Shown: in pieces, positions 1 through 8,606 of the stretch
Layout of the letters: each line of letters opens with the position of its first letter
How positions within the stretch are numbered: position 1 is the first letter of the stretch
Source: Legionellaceae bacterium
Lineage (GTDB): Bacteria > Pseudomonadota > Gammaproteobacteria > Legionellales > Legionellaceae
Reading direction: 5' to 3'
DNA: 39,601 nucleotides
Assembly (NCBI GenBank): GCA_030157805.1
Contig: JAOAUB010000065.1
Coordinates: forward strand, 1-39,601
The notes under the pieces: model-generated
What the model was told of the DNA's origin: nothing
The model's input: only the letters and a program-made list of their open reading frames with translations
Databases searched by the model: none
Position numbers and translations under genes: made by a program

Positions 1-349
1 TTAATGAAGTTAAGTGTAGTGGCGCAATCTTTATCTTAAGTTGTTAAACAGAGAAAACCCTTCCCAAATAGGATGAGTCCATATAAGTTTCATTGATCTT
101 TATCAATGAAAACGCCGTAATCGTTGCTTCGTGTGATTGATTTTCATTTGCCCATTTTTGATAAATAGAGTAATTTTGACAACTTTAAACTCGATAAAAA
201 AACTTGGTTGTTAGTTTAGGTTGAGAGGTATTTTAGGGCGTATCTAGACACTCTGCACTCATTCGATGTTGACGGTGAATGCCACGGAGTTTACGTCGGT
301 CGTTTTTATAACCAAAAGGTTGAATTTATCAGGAGAAAAATAGAGAAAA
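1..349. other. Non-coding leader region before the hydrolase-zapE operon
   Basis: No convincing reading frame is seen here. The stretch is AT-rich. It contains a perfect 10-bp inverted repeat with a 4-nt loop (arms 88-97 and 102-111) and a consensus TTGACA at 176-181 that lacks a good -10 at the right distance. The promoter of the downstream operon probably lies here, but I cannot place it. Only part of this intergenic region may be present because the window starts inside it. Confidence 0.5.
88..111. repeat. Perfect 10-bp inverted repeat (hairpin or operator)
   Basis: The arms TTTCATTGAT (88-97) and ATCAATGAAA (102-111) are exactly complementary around the loop CTTT. The stem is AT-rich and no T-run follows on either strand, so a rho-independent terminator is not well supported. 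It could be the end of an upstream transcript or a regulator dyad. Confidence 0.4.
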
Positions 350-1012
350 ATGCAATTTTCCAAATTATTAACATCCGCAGGTGAGCATCTCTTTTTTTTT
401 AGAGGTGCGTTAAATTCGTTAGAAGCGCGATTGCTGGTTCCAGATAATTTTAGAACTCCTTATGTTGCTATTCTTGGGCATCCGCACTCATTGCAGGGCG
501 GTACAATGAATAATAAAGTTGTTACGACGATGGCGCGAGCGTTAAGAGAGCTTGGTATTCCAAGTTTGCGCTTTAATTTTCGTGGTGTTGAACATTCGGA
601 AGGTGAGTATGATCACGGCGTTGGTGAGAGTGAAGACATGTTGTGTCTCGCACGTTTGTGGGAAGAGGAGCGTCCGGGGAGTCGATACCTTTTTGCGGGA
701 TTTTCTTTTGGATCTTACGTCACGTATCGAGCCGCATCACAATGGCCGCATGAATTATTAATTTCAGTAGCGCCAGCGGTAAATCACTACGACTATGCCC
801 ATTTTTCCTCAGCACCCTCAGTGTGGCATATTTTACAAGGGGATGATGATGAAGTGGTGCCCTTAGATGAGGTTATGGCCTTTGCAGCGCAATGTCATCC
901 GGCGCTTTTAGTGCATCGCTTTCCTGATGCGGGGCATTTTTTTCATGGTAAGCTTTTATTACTAAAGGAAACGTTGATCGAAATTATTCAGACAGAGGTT
1001 TTATCGTCATGA
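350..1012 (+). CDS. Alpha/beta hydrolase (dienelactone hydrolase-like / UPF0227-like)
   Basis: This 220-aa cytoplasmic protein has an alpha/beta-hydrolase fold. The start of the core (VAILGHPHSLQGGTMNNKV) is followed by the nucleophile elbow GFSFGS (GxSxG), the acidic residue in QGDDDEVVP and the catalytic histidine in DAGHFFHG, so the Ser-Asp-His triad is complete. No signal peptide is seen. The family includes small esterases and hydrolases of unknown substrate, so the substrate is not assigned. Its stop overlaps the zapE start (ATGA, 1009-1012), so the two are translationally coupled. The ATG at 350 has only a short AGAG upstream at 342-345; a stronger AGGAG at 331 is too far away. An in-frame start downstream is less likely because it would cut the fold. 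Confidence 0.8.
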   Translation: MQFSKLLTSAGEHLFFFRGALNSLEARLLVPDNFRTPYVAILGHPHSLQGGTMNNKVVTTMARALRELGIPSLRFNFRGVEHSEGEYDHGVGESEDMLCLARLWEEERPGSRYLFAGFSFGSYVTYRAASQWPHELLISVAPAVNHYDYAHFSSAPSVWHILQGDDDEVVPLDEVMAFAAQCHPALLVHRFPDAGHFFHGKLLLLKETLIEIIQTEVLSS

Positions 1013-2109
1013 CCATGTTGACGAGCTATGATGCTTTGGTGGCCAGAGGTGATATTGAGGACGATGATGAACAGCGGCAACTGTTAGTGGTATTTGAAAA
1101 AGTTGCTGTTCAGTTAGAGCAAGTTGCTCAAAAGAAAAAATGGCCATGGCAAAAAAAAACAAAAGAAAAACGAGGTATTTACCTGCATGGTCCGGTTGGA
1201 ACTGGTAAAACTTTTCTGATGGATTTATTTTATGAAGGGATCGATGAGTCACGTAAGGGACGTTTTCATTTTCATCATTTTATGCAACAAGTGGATGTTC
1301 AATTGCGCAGGCTTCAAGGGCATCAAGATCCTTTGCGCTACTTGGCCTGTGAAATAGCCAAATCGCTTCGCATTCTTTGTTTTGATGAGTTTTTAGTGTA
1401 TGACGTGGCTCAAGCCATGATTTTGGCAGAACTGTTGCAGGCTCTTCTTGCTGAAGGCATTGTTTTGGTCACCACCTCGAATACGCCGCCCGATGATTTA
1501 TACCTGAATGGGGTGCAACGTGAACGATTTTTGCCGGCAATTGAATTGATTAAGTCGCATTGTGATGTTATTTCCTTGTCGCATCAGCGTGATTATCGCT
1601 TAGAACGTGAACAAGCCTTGGAAACGTATTTTTACCCGTTAAATTCTCATCATGAAAAAAGGCTTGCTGAACAATTTGATCTCTTGGAGGCTAAGAGCCA
1701 TAACGAAGGTTTGTTGATGATTCAAAATCGTGAAATTTCTTATCTTCGCTGTGGTGAAAAAACAGTTTGGTTTGACTTTAAGATGATTTGCAATTTGCCG
1801 CGCAGTCAATTGGATTACCTTGAGATTGCTGATCGATTCAGTACTATTTTTGTTAGCGACATTCCTGATCTGACTAAAAGTAGTTCGGTGTTTGTTATTT
1901 TATTCATTCAGTTTGTTGATGTTTTGTATGATCGTGGTATTCGATTGGTTATTTCAGCTGAGGTGGCTTTGAGTGAGTTGTATGTCTCTGGCAGCATGTT
2001 TAATGAGTTTAAAAGGATATTAAGTCGTTTGGAAGAAATGCAATCAGTTGATTATCGTCGTCGTCATTTATCAAAACCAGTTTGTCATTTAATACCGCCG
2101 ATGTTGTAG
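1009..2109 (+). CDS. zapE: Cell division protein ZapE / AFG1-like ATPase
   Basis: This 366-aa P-loop ATPase of the AFG1/ZapE family is close in length to E. coli ZapE (375 aa). Walker A is GPVGTGKT around residue 60-67 and Walker B is ILCFDEF around residue 122-128. The family-typical FHFHHFMQQV segment follows Walker A, and TSNTPPDDLYLNGVQRERFLPAI lies after Walker B. In E. coli ZapE associates with the Z-ring and destabilises FtsZ polymers in an ATP-dependent way during constriction. The start ATG lies in the ATGA overlap with the preceding hydrolase gene, and no separate promoter is visible. The pairing of a small hydrolase with zapE is the only operon context. Confidence 0.88.
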   Translation: MTMLTSYDALVARGDIEDDDEQRQLLVVFEKVAVQLEQVAQKKKWPWQKKTKEKRGIYLHGPVGTGKTFLMDLFYEGIDESRKGRFHFHHFMQQVDVQLRRLQGHQDPLRYLACEIAKSLRILCFDEFLVYDVAQAMILAELLQALLAEGIVLVTTSNTPPDDLYLNGVQRERFLPAIELIKSHCDVISLSHQRDYRLEREQALETYFYPLNSHHEKRLAEQFDLLEAKSHNEGLLMIQNREISYLRCGEKTVWFDFKMICNLPRSQLDYLEIADRFSTIFVSDIPDLTKSSSVFVILFIQFVDVLYDRGIRLVISAEVALSELYVSGSMFNEFKRILSRLEEMQSVDYRRRHLSKPVCHLIPPML

Positions 2110-2231
2110 TGGTTCTATTCAGGGTGTTCTGTATCATTGGTTTTTAATGTAACTTTAAATACGTTCTGCACGGAATTATTCAATTAAGGTTGGACAATGA
2201 ACAAATCTTGCGTGTGAGATTTTTTACTTGA

Positions 2232-2251
2232 CTTAATAATCTCTTAATGTT
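2232..2251 (+). promoter_or_regulatory. PmrA-type response-regulator box upstream of the kinase gene
   Basis: Two direct half-sites, CTTAATAAT (2232-2240) and CTTAATGTT (2243-2251), are separated by CT. Each matches the Legionella/Coxiella PmrA half-site cTTAATatT at 8 of 9 positions, and the cTTAAT cores are exactly 11 bp apart, as in known PmrA boxes. The site is 66 bp upstream of the GTG start at 2318. A -35-like TTGACT (2228-2233) overlaps the first half-site; AT-rich -10 candidates follow at 2252-2275, but none is clearly best. PmrA directly activates many Dot/Icm effector genes in Legionella and Coxiella, which fits the adjacent kinase. Confidence 0.6.
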
Positions 2252-2317
2252 TATTTAATGATTTAAAAGTAAAATAATAAATCATTCTATTCGTTTTATT
2301 TACTCAAGAAGCTTATT

Positions 2318-5300
2318 GTGCCTTTTACCTTACTTATTGCAGTTACTGATGTATACGATGGCTATGGCGATTTTTTATTTGCTTTAAAATTGTCTCAATC
2401 TTTACGGCAGGCTTATGAACAACGTGGGCATCAAATCCCTTTGGTTTATATTGTGACAACTAAAGAGGGTAACTTATTGATAGAAATGCTGAAAGGGAAT
2501 ATTGAATTCCAAACTGACATTTTAACGATGAATACATTGAAAGACAAATTGAGTTCGGGTGAAATAATAATCGATTATTTGATTGAAGGACCTGTTTTTC
2601 ATGATAAATTCATCAGCGAAATTGACTGCATATTAACCAAAAACTCTTCGCAACGGCATAAAACGATTCCATTACTGATGGCCACAGAATACAGTGTTCA
2701 TCATAGAGAAGAGCGTTTAAAATTAAAGGCTCATCAAAATTATCGCAAAACGGTACTGCAAACACTCAGTTATAAAAATATCATTTACTCAGGACTTAAT
2801 TGTTCTTTTGATGAACAAGGACTATTAATTCAACAAGAATTAAGTGCGTCGACTCATTCGGTGGATGTTTGGCTTGAGCATATGGATGCAAGGTTAAGGC
2901 AAGTTGTTCTTGGAAGAGAGAAAACTTTTGCTAACTATGAGCGTCGAGCCGATCTTTTTTTTCAGTACAGTCATGACCAAGCTAATTTGCTGCAATGTTT
3001 TCATGCGGAGCATTTTCTTCGTGTTCATGCTGGTTTTTCAAAAGCATCAAGTAAAAACCAAGATATTATTATGTTGGGTAAGGATATTGATTCAAAAATA
3101 ATGGCTTTACAAAAAATCAAAAGACAATTGTTTGCCGCGGGTTTTACAAAAATTATTTTTTTTGATGTTGAACATCAAGAAAAAATGATTATCAATTCTC
3201 CTCATGAGAACGGCTCGGATGAAAAAATTTATCGGGTTATTTATCTCAGCAGGATGTCTCATCCCTCCATGTTAGCGTGCATGGCGCTGTCATCGCCGCT
3301 GATTGGTGTCACGGGTGATCAATCCTTAGGCGAAGCCATTAGCTTTGGTAAAACTATTGTTTATGAATGTTTAGAGCATAAACAAGATTTAATTCATGAT
3401 TACGATGTTCTCTTAAATGAAACTCATGACACATCAATAAATCGCTTGGTTAAGCTGTTGCGTAGTCATTCGAATAATCCTGCTGAATACGATGAGCTGG
3501 GTAACTTGATTCGTCGATGTCATGCTCAATTAAACACGTTTAATCAACAGCTTTCAAAGAAATACAATTTAGTTTCGTGCTTTTTTGATGAGATTGAGTT
3601 TGAGCCAACGCTCGTTAAATTATTGCAACGTGGTGATCAGGAACAGGCCTTAGCCCATTTTTTTAAAAAAAACCAAGCAAGTATTTATGCGAAGTATGAT
3701 GGAAAAGAAATCATCCAATATGCGTTGGAAAACAATAGTCACGGTGTTTTTTCACGATATTTTGAAGAGCCTCAGGTTTTGCTTTGGCAATACCTTCTTA
3801 GTCAATCAGATGATGCCTTGCATGAATTTTTAAAAACACAAGCCATGGATTTGTTTTTTAAATTAAAAAAGAAAACATTTTTTGAGCATTGTATTGATTT
3901 GGAAAGGTTTTCTGTGGTTAACACGATGATCGAATCATTACGCTCTAATCATGAGCTTAAAAAATTGTATTCTGTTTTAAACTTAACCAATTCGCAGGGG
4001 CGCCCTTATTTATCTCTCATGATAGAACATGATCGTTATTTGAAAAAACCAGCCACAGAAAAGATTTTATTGGTGGTATTGTTTTACCGTGTTATGAATT
4101 ATGTGGTGTTACATCAATTCGATGAGCAGGAAAAAAGACTTCGAGTCTTCGGTGCGATAATTAAGTTTTTTTATGAATTATGTCACGACGATCTCAACGC
4201 ATTTGTTGGTTTATTGTTTTTCTTGTTACCCGCTAAGCATCATGTTTCGATGCAACTTTTTGCACTCTCCAAGCCGACATCGGATGATGAATTTTATCGC
4301 GTGATTAAAAAGGCTTTGGGTGATTGTGGTATTGACGAAACTAAACGCCAATTATTTATCCGACGGTTTTATTCGGTTCTTAATACTTCGTCGCAATTGA
4401 TTGCCAATCAAAAATCATTTCGTTTTTTATTTGTCGAGCTTGGGATTAACTCCCCATTATTATTGCGCTCTGCGATTGATCATGAACAAGCAAAAATAAT
4501 GTTGCTACGTCAAACAATCCCCCTTGATATGACCGATGTGATTACGAATCAATTTAAAAATGGTTTCTATTGTCTTTGTGAGGAGCTTTTAGGGCAAGGG
4601 GGGTGGGGTAAGGTTTATATTGCTAGGCACTATACCCTTCAAGATAAAGTTCTTGATGTGAGTGAACTTCTTGCTCTAAAAATTATTGAGAAAGGTCATG
4701 ATCATGCTCAAGAGTTTTGTCTTTTTAAACGAGCTTATCCTAAGGGGCATTACGATTATTGGCAAACCAAAGACAACAGTTATTTTGTCATGCCTCTGTT
4801 TTCGGGTATTCCTTTGGATACTTATTTGCAACATCATGATGATTTGTCGTTGCAAGAGAGAAAAAAACTTCTTGCTCAATTAATTAGTAATCTATCTCAA
4901 ATTCATGAGCAAGGGATTGTTCATTGTGATCTTAAATCTAAAAATATGCTTTGGGATCCTATTCAACAATGCATGACAATTGTTGATTTTGGTTGTGCTG
5001 AAGAGCTTGGTGTTGTTTTGTGTTATCACGACATTAATACGGCAAAATTCGCTATTGAATACATGCCGCCCGAGTATCTTAGCGGGATGCAGGCGGCAAC
5101 ATCAGCCGATATTTATTCATTATCCTTAGTCGTGGCAGAGATTTTAGGCTTATCTCTCCAGAAGTTGACTCAAGTGCGTGTGAGCAAGGCTTTGGAAGCG
5201 ATTGATAATGCGCTATTTTCAGGCATTATTAATGAATTATTAGTTAAATTAGGGACGTTGGATGCTGTTTTATTTTCACAAGAATTAACTCATTATTTAA

Positions 5301-5542
5301 GCGAGAATAATTCGTTACAGCCAATTCTTATCAAATTTATACTCATCTTCGTGCGTGTCCCTTATGATTTTTCACCGTACCGTGATGAGCTTGGTGAAAC
5401 TACAGCGGTGTTATTGGAGCAGATGCTATCCATGAATTTTAATGACAGGCCTGGTTTGGCAGAATGTAGAGAACGATTACTTTTTAAAGACGTTGTTGTT
5501 GAGCATGAGTCAGAGTCTCGATGCAATGTATCGGCAGTATAA
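2318..5542 (+). CDS. Large protein with GT-B-like N-terminus and C-terminal Ser/Thr kinase; candidate Dot/Icm effector
   Basis: This 1074-aa protein has no signal peptide. Residues 1-430 resemble a GT-B glycosyltransferase: an N-terminal Rossmann-like start with GDFLFALKLSQSLR, and around residue 330 GVTGDQSLGEAISFGKTIVYE-like sequence typical of a nucleotide-sugar site. Residues about 455-590 hold degenerate helical, ankyrin-like repeats (GKEIIQYALE, KKTFFEHCID, SQGRPYLSLMIE). Residues about 750-1060 form a full eukaryotic-type kinase: glycine loop GQGGWGKVY (759-767), ALK lysine 788, HCDLKSKN with catalytic D871 and K873, DFG D890 and PPE E919. The catalytic residues are all present, so it is probably active. 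The tail has an acidic cluster (EHESES) close to the C-terminus. The GTG start at 2318 follows AAGAAG at 2306. A PmrA-like box lies upstream. The kinase call is firm; the GT-B and effector calls are inference. Confidence 0.75.
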   Translation: MPFTLLIAVTDVYDGYGDFLFALKLSQSLRQAYEQRGHQIPLVYIVTTKEGNLLIEMLKGNIEFQTDILTMNTLKDKLSSGEIIIDYLIEGPVFHDKFISEIDCILTKNSSQRHKTIPLLMATEYSVHHREERLKLKAHQNYRKTVLQTLSYKNIIYSGLNCSFDEQGLLIQQELSASTHSVDVWLEHMDARLRQVVLGREKTFANYERRADLFFQYSHDQANLLQCFHAEHFLRVHAGFSKASSKNQDIIMLGKDIDSKIMALQKIKRQLFAAGFTKIIFFDVEHQEKMIINSPHENGSDEKIYRVIYLSRMSHPSMLACMALSSPLIGVTGDQSLGEAISFGKTIVYECLEHKQDLIHDYDVLLNETHDTSINRLVKLLRSHSNNPAEYDELGNLIRRCHAQLNTFNQQLSKKYNLVSCFFDEIEFEPTLVKLLQRGDQEQALAHFFKKNQASIYAKYDGKEIIQYALENNSHGVFSRYFEEPQVLLWQYLLSQSDDALHEFLKTQAMDLFFKLKKKTFFEHCIDLERFSVVNTMIESLRSNHELKKLYSVLNLTNSQGRPYLSLMIEHDRYLKKPATEKILLVVLFYRVMNYVVLHQFDEQEKRLRVFGAIIKFFYELCHDDLNAFVGLLFFLLPAKHHVSMQLFALSKPTSDDEFYRVIKKALGDCGIDETKRQLFIRRFYSVLNTSSQLIANQKSFRFLFVELGINSPLLLRSAIDHEQAKIMLLRQTIPLDMTDVITNQFKNGFYCLCEELLGQGGWGKVYIARHYTLQDKVLDVSELLALKIIEKGHDHAQEFCLFKRAYPKGHYDYWQTKDNSYFVMPLFSGIPLDTYLQHHDDLSLQERKKLLAQLISNLSQIHEQGIVHCDLKSKNMLWDPIQQCMTIVDFGCAEELGVVLCYHDINTAKFAIEYMPPEYLSGMQAATSADIYSLSLVVAEILGLSLQKLTQVRVSKALEAIDNALFSGIINELLVKLGTLDAVLFSQELTHYLSENNSLQPILIKFILIFVRVPYDFSPYRDELGETTAVLLEQMLSMNFNDRPGLAECRERLLFKDVVVEHESESRCNVSAV

Positions 5543-5692
5543 TTTAATTTTTTTTGCTCATGCCTTTTAATCGGTGTCAAGCCCTGCATGGATTACAACA
5601 GAAAGAAGCCCTCGCAACAACGGTTAAAAGTTAGTTTGGCATGTTTTCCAATCGTTGGTCTAAACGCTGAGGATGACGGCGACTTTCTTATA

Positions 5693-5721
5693 TTGCAAAT
5701 GAGAATGATTATCGATATCAT
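5693..5721 (+). promoter_or_regulatory. feo promoter with embedded Fur box
   Basis: A -35 TTGCAA (5693-5698) and a -10 TATCAT (5716-5721) are separated by 17 bp. The spacer carries TGAGAAT-G-ATTATCG (5700-5714), which matches the Fur 7-1-7 consensus (TGATAAT-N-ATTATCA) at 12 of 14 positions. Iron-loaded Fur bound here would block RNA polymerase, giving iron-repressed transcription of feoABC. Confidence 0.75.
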
Positions 5722-5749
5722 TGTTTTTATTGATGATGGATTGTAGATC

Positions 5750-5980
5750 ATGATGCAGAGTTCAGAATTAGTGCCAGGAGATCACGTGCGTCTTGTTGAT
5801 TTTGGTGAAACCGATCTTGTTTATCGGCGTAAACTACTTTCATTAGGGATCACACGCGGCGTACTAGCGCGGGTTGTCAGAACTGCACCTCTGGGTTGTC
5901 CGCTGCAAATTGAAGTACGGGGTACTTCATTGACCTTGCGCAAGGATGAGGCGCGCGACTTGCAATGGGAGCGAGTGTGA
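5750..5980 (+). CDS. feoA: Ferrous iron transport protein FeoA
   Basis: This small 76-aa SH3-like cytosolic protein is of the usual FeoA size. The family pattern is clear: DHVRLVDFG near the start, LLSLGITRG in the middle, GCPLQIEVRGTSLTLRKDEA at the end. FeoA is needed for FeoB-mediated Fe(II) uptake and may bind or regulate the FeoB membrane core. Two adjacent ATG codons (5750, 5753) are possible starts; the SD is weak. The gene is first in a feoA-feoB-feoC operon behind the Fur-controlled promoter, and its TGA overlaps the likely GTG start of feoB. Confidence 0.9.
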   Translation: MMQSSELVPGDHVRLVDFGETDLVYRRKLLSLGITRGVLARVVRTAPLGCPLQIEVRGTSLTLRKDEARDLQWERV

Positions 5981-8253
5981 CGAAAATTTTACTCTTAGGA
6001 AATCCTAATTGCGGTAAAACTACTTTATTTAATGCATTGACCGGTGAAAATCAACGTATTGGCAATTGGCCTGGAGTGACGGTTGAGAAGAAAACAGGAA
6101 GTTTTAGTTTCAATCAACACCATCATGAATTAATTGATTTACCCGGGGTTTACTCCTTAAGTGCAACCAATCAAGGCGCAAGTCCTGATGAACTCATTAC
6201 CCTGAAAGCGTTGGTTGCGCTTAATGCGGATTTAATTATTAATGTTGTTGATGCAGTAAGTCTTGAGCGCCACCTTTATCTGACCAGTCAAATTCTTGAA
6301 TTGGGAAAACCCGTTATTATTGCGTTGAATATGATGGATGTTGCCCATCAGCGTGGCATTACGATGGATACTGTTCTATTATCACAACAGCTGCAGTGTC
6401 CCATTATTCCTCTTCAAGCGCATAAAAAAAAGGGCGTTGAGTCCTTGCAACAGGCGGTCAACGAATTATTGATAACAGCGCCTCAACTTGTTCCACGAAC
6501 AGCGGTGCCTTTAGAGTTTGTGTTGCCAGAATCTGTGATTCGCACGCATCATGATTTAATGCGGGATTTGCAAAAAAGCGGTGGGGTGACGCAGCAAATG
6601 GCTAATTATTACGCTTGGCGGATTCTGGATGGCGATACGGTTTTGTTTGAACCTGCTGAATTAAACGCGTTGTTATCGCAGGGCGTGATTGAACCTGATG
6701 TTGATTTGATTGTTGCTGATGCGCGTTATGACAAAATTCATCAATTGGTCGTCGCAGTTCAGTCAAAACGAAGTGATGCCAGTGAGAATTTTACGGCGCG
6801 TCTTGACAAAATTGTGCTGCATCGTTATTTCGCTTTCCCTATTTTTTTGGGGGCGATGTATGGGATGTTTTTATTTGCTATCAACATCGGTGGTGTTTTT
6901 CAGGATTTTTTTGATATTAGTTCAAATGCAATTTTTGTGGAGGGTACAGCTTCAGTTTTGCAGCATCTGCACGTACCGTTTTGGCTTATTGCCTTGCTTG
7001 CTCATGGTGTGGGTAGTGGCATTAATACCACGATCACGTTTGCGCCGGTGATTGCAGCGATGTTTTTCTTTTTAGCGTTACTGGAAACTTCGGGTTATAT
7101 GGCGCGGGCTGCTTTTGTTGTTGATAAAATGATGCGGGCTCTCGGGTTGCCTGGCAAGTCTTTTGTACCGATGATTGTGGGTTTTGGTTGTAATGTTCCG
7201 GCGATTATGGCTGCGCGTACCTTGGAGTCAGAGCGAGATAGAGTCTTGACGGTATTGATGGCGCCATTCATGTCGTGCAGTGCGCGTTTGGCGATTTATG
7301 CGGTGTTTGTGGCTGCTTTTTTTCCAAGCGGCGGGCAGAATATTGTATTTTCTCTCTACCTGATTGGCATTGTGATGGCAGTGTTCACCGGCTTTATTCT
7401 ACGAAAGACGATGTTTAAAGGGCAGCCTTCGTCGTTAATTCTCGAATTACCTGCTTATCATAAACCTTCATTGAGGCGTCTGTTTCGAGAAACAGGCACG
7501 CGCTTGCGGGGATTTATTTTTCGCGCAGCTCGTTTGATTATTCCGGTATGCGTGGTCTTAGGTGGATTGAATGCGCTGATGGTGGATGGTGGGTTAAGTC
7601 AAGGTGACGCAAACACGCACTCCGCTTTGTCTTTGCTCGGGCAAACGTTGACGCCGATGTTTGCTCCGATGGGTATACGGCCTGAAAATTGGCCCGCTAC
7701 GGTTGGATTATTGACGGGCATGTTGGCAAAGGAAGTGGTGATTGGGACGCTGAATTCGTTGTACACCCCAATTGGGCACTTGGCCGAAGTCAATGCGAAT
7801 TTTGATTTTTCTGCAGCGATGTCGCAAGCCTTGTGGTCTATTCCCCATAATTTAGCTCAGATTAAAGACGCTTTACTCAACCCAATCCTTGCGAGCGCAC
7901 CGGGGGGCGAGTTATCTAAGCCCGTCTATGGCGTGATGGTGTCACAGTTTGATGGAAAAGCGGGTGCGTTTGCTTATCTCTTGTTTATTTTGCTTTATGT
8001 TCCCTGCGTCTCCACGATGGCGGTTATACGTCAGGAGACTAATCGGCGTCTTATGTGGTTTTCCACAGCGTGGTCGTTTTTGGTGGCTTATGCGACTGCC
8101 GTTATTTTTTATCAACTAGCCACTTTTGCCCAACACCCGCATCAGTCCTTGGCGTGGTTTTTTGGGTTGTCTTTAGTTGTTATTTTATTTATCGGATTGT
8201 TGCGGACTAAACGTTTAGGTTATGGAGAGCCCCATGTTATTGCAACTACGTGA
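5977..8253 (+). CDS. feoB: Ferrous iron transporter FeoB (GTPase-permease)
   Basis: FeoB is an inner-membrane Fe(II) transporter with an N-terminal G domain. Visible are G1 GNPNCGKTT, the G2 region WPGVTVEKKTG, G3 DLPGVYSL and G4 NMMD. A helical region and a polytopic permease with two Gate repeats follow, recognisable from GFGCNVPAIMAARTLES and APFMSCSARLAIYA. I prefer the GTG at 5977 as start (758 aa): it overlaps the feoA stop as GTGA and has GGGAG at 5967-5971 at the right distance. An ATG at 5965 would add four residues. The length fits the family (about 750-775 aa). It is the second gene of the Fur-regulated operon. Confidence 0.95.
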   Translation: MTKILLLGNPNCGKTTLFNALTGENQRIGNWPGVTVEKKTGSFSFNQHHHELIDLPGVYSLSATNQGASPDELITLKALVALNADLIINVVDAVSLERHLYLTSQILELGKPVIIALNMMDVAHQRGITMDTVLLSQQLQCPIIPLQAHKKKGVESLQQAVNELLITAPQLVPRTAVPLEFVLPESVIRTHHDLMRDLQKSGGVTQQMANYYAWRILDGDTVLFEPAELNALLSQGVIEPDVDLIVADARYDKIHQLVVAVQSKRSDASENFTARLDKIVLHRYFAFPIFLGAMYGMFLFAINIGGVFQDFFDISSNAIFVEGTASVLQHLHVPFWLIALLAHGVGSGINTTITFAPVIAAMFFFLALLETSGYMARAAFVVDKMMRALGLPGKSFVPMIVGFGCNVPAIMAARTLESERDRVLTVLMAPFMSCSARLAIYAVFVAAFFPSGGQNIVFSLYLIGIVMAVFTGFILRKTMFKGQPSSLILELPAYHKPSLRRLFRETGTRLRGFIFRAARLIIPVCVVLGGLNALMVDGGLSQGDANTHSALSLLGQTLTPMFAPMGIRPENWPATVGLLTGMLAKEVVIGTLNSLYTPIGHLAEVNANFDFSAAMSQALWSIPHNLAQIKDALLNPILASAPGGELSKPVYGVMVSQFDGKAGAFAYLLFILLYVPCVSTMAVIRQETNRRLMWFSTAWSFLVAYATAVIFYQLATFAQHPHQSLAWFFGLSLVVILFIGLLRTKRLGYGEPHVIATT

Positions 8254-8473
8254 ATTTTTACGGCGTGAAAAAATAGCAAGTAATCAACAAATAGCGCGAG
8301 CTTTTCATATTGATCTGAATGCTTTGGAGCCGATGCTTGAGATTTGGTTGCGTAAAGGTGTCTTGGCTTATGCGCAGAAGGCGGTACAAACATCGTGTGC
8401 GAATCGAGGTGCTTGTGCTGGTTGTCGAACACCCTCAGTGATTTATTATCGTTATGTTGATTTTTCTTTTTGA
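8234..8473 (+). CDS. feoC: FeoC-like winged-helix protein
   Basis: A 79-aa protein with an N-terminal winged-helix pattern (LREFLRREKIASNQQIARAF) and a cysteine motif SCANRGACAGC (C-x5-C-x2-C). FeoC proteins carry a similar cysteine cluster thought to bind Fe-S and to tune FeoB stability or feo transcription. Only three cysteines are seen in the motif, whereas enterobacterial FeoC has four. The start at ATG 8234 is favoured because GGAGAG lies just upstream (8223-8228); an ATG at 8222 would add four residues. The gene overlaps the end of feoB by 20 bp, so it is coupled to it. Confidence 0.75.
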   Translation: MLLQLREFLRREKIASNQQIARAFHIDLNALEPMLEIWLRKGVLAYAQKAVQTSCANRGACAGCRTPSVIYYRYVDFSF

Positions 8474-8484
8474 GGTGGTAAGGA

Positions 8485-8550
8485 ATGAATTGTAAACACG
8501 TCATGTTAATTTTAGCCTTCTTAACGACATATTTTTCAATTTCATTTTGA
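8485..8550 (+). CDS. Possible 21-aa hydrophobic small protein
   Basis: An ATG at 8485 opens a 21-codon frame encoding MNCKHVMLILAFLTTYFSISF, a short positively charged start followed by a hydrophobic stretch long enough to enter the membrane. GAGG at 8472-8475 is about 9 nt upstream. It directly follows feoC and could be a fourth feo-operon product, or a chance frame in AT-rich DNA. The lvgA promoter appears to begin at its 3' end. Confidence 0.2.
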   Translation: MNCKHVMLILAFLTTYFSISF

Positions 8551-8576
8551 ATCACTATAAAATAAGCTAAGATAAT
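8547..8576 (+). promoter_or_regulatory. Candidate sigma-70 promoter for the lvgA-like gene
   Basis: TTGAAT (8547-8552) and GATAAT (8571-8576) are separated by 18 bp, about 30 bp before the GTG start at 8607. The sequence was matched by eye only. Confidence 0.4.
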
Positions 8577-8606
8577 TACTATGTTATAACAAAATAAAGA
8601 GTCATT

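Noticed and set aside
176-204. Consensus TTGACA at 176 as the promoter of the first operon
   Set aside because: No acceptable -10 is found 16-18 bp downstream (AAAAAC at the expected place).
5555-5632. 24-codon open frame after the kinase gene
   Set aside because: No ribosome site, no recognisable product, and length is within chance for AT-rich DNA.
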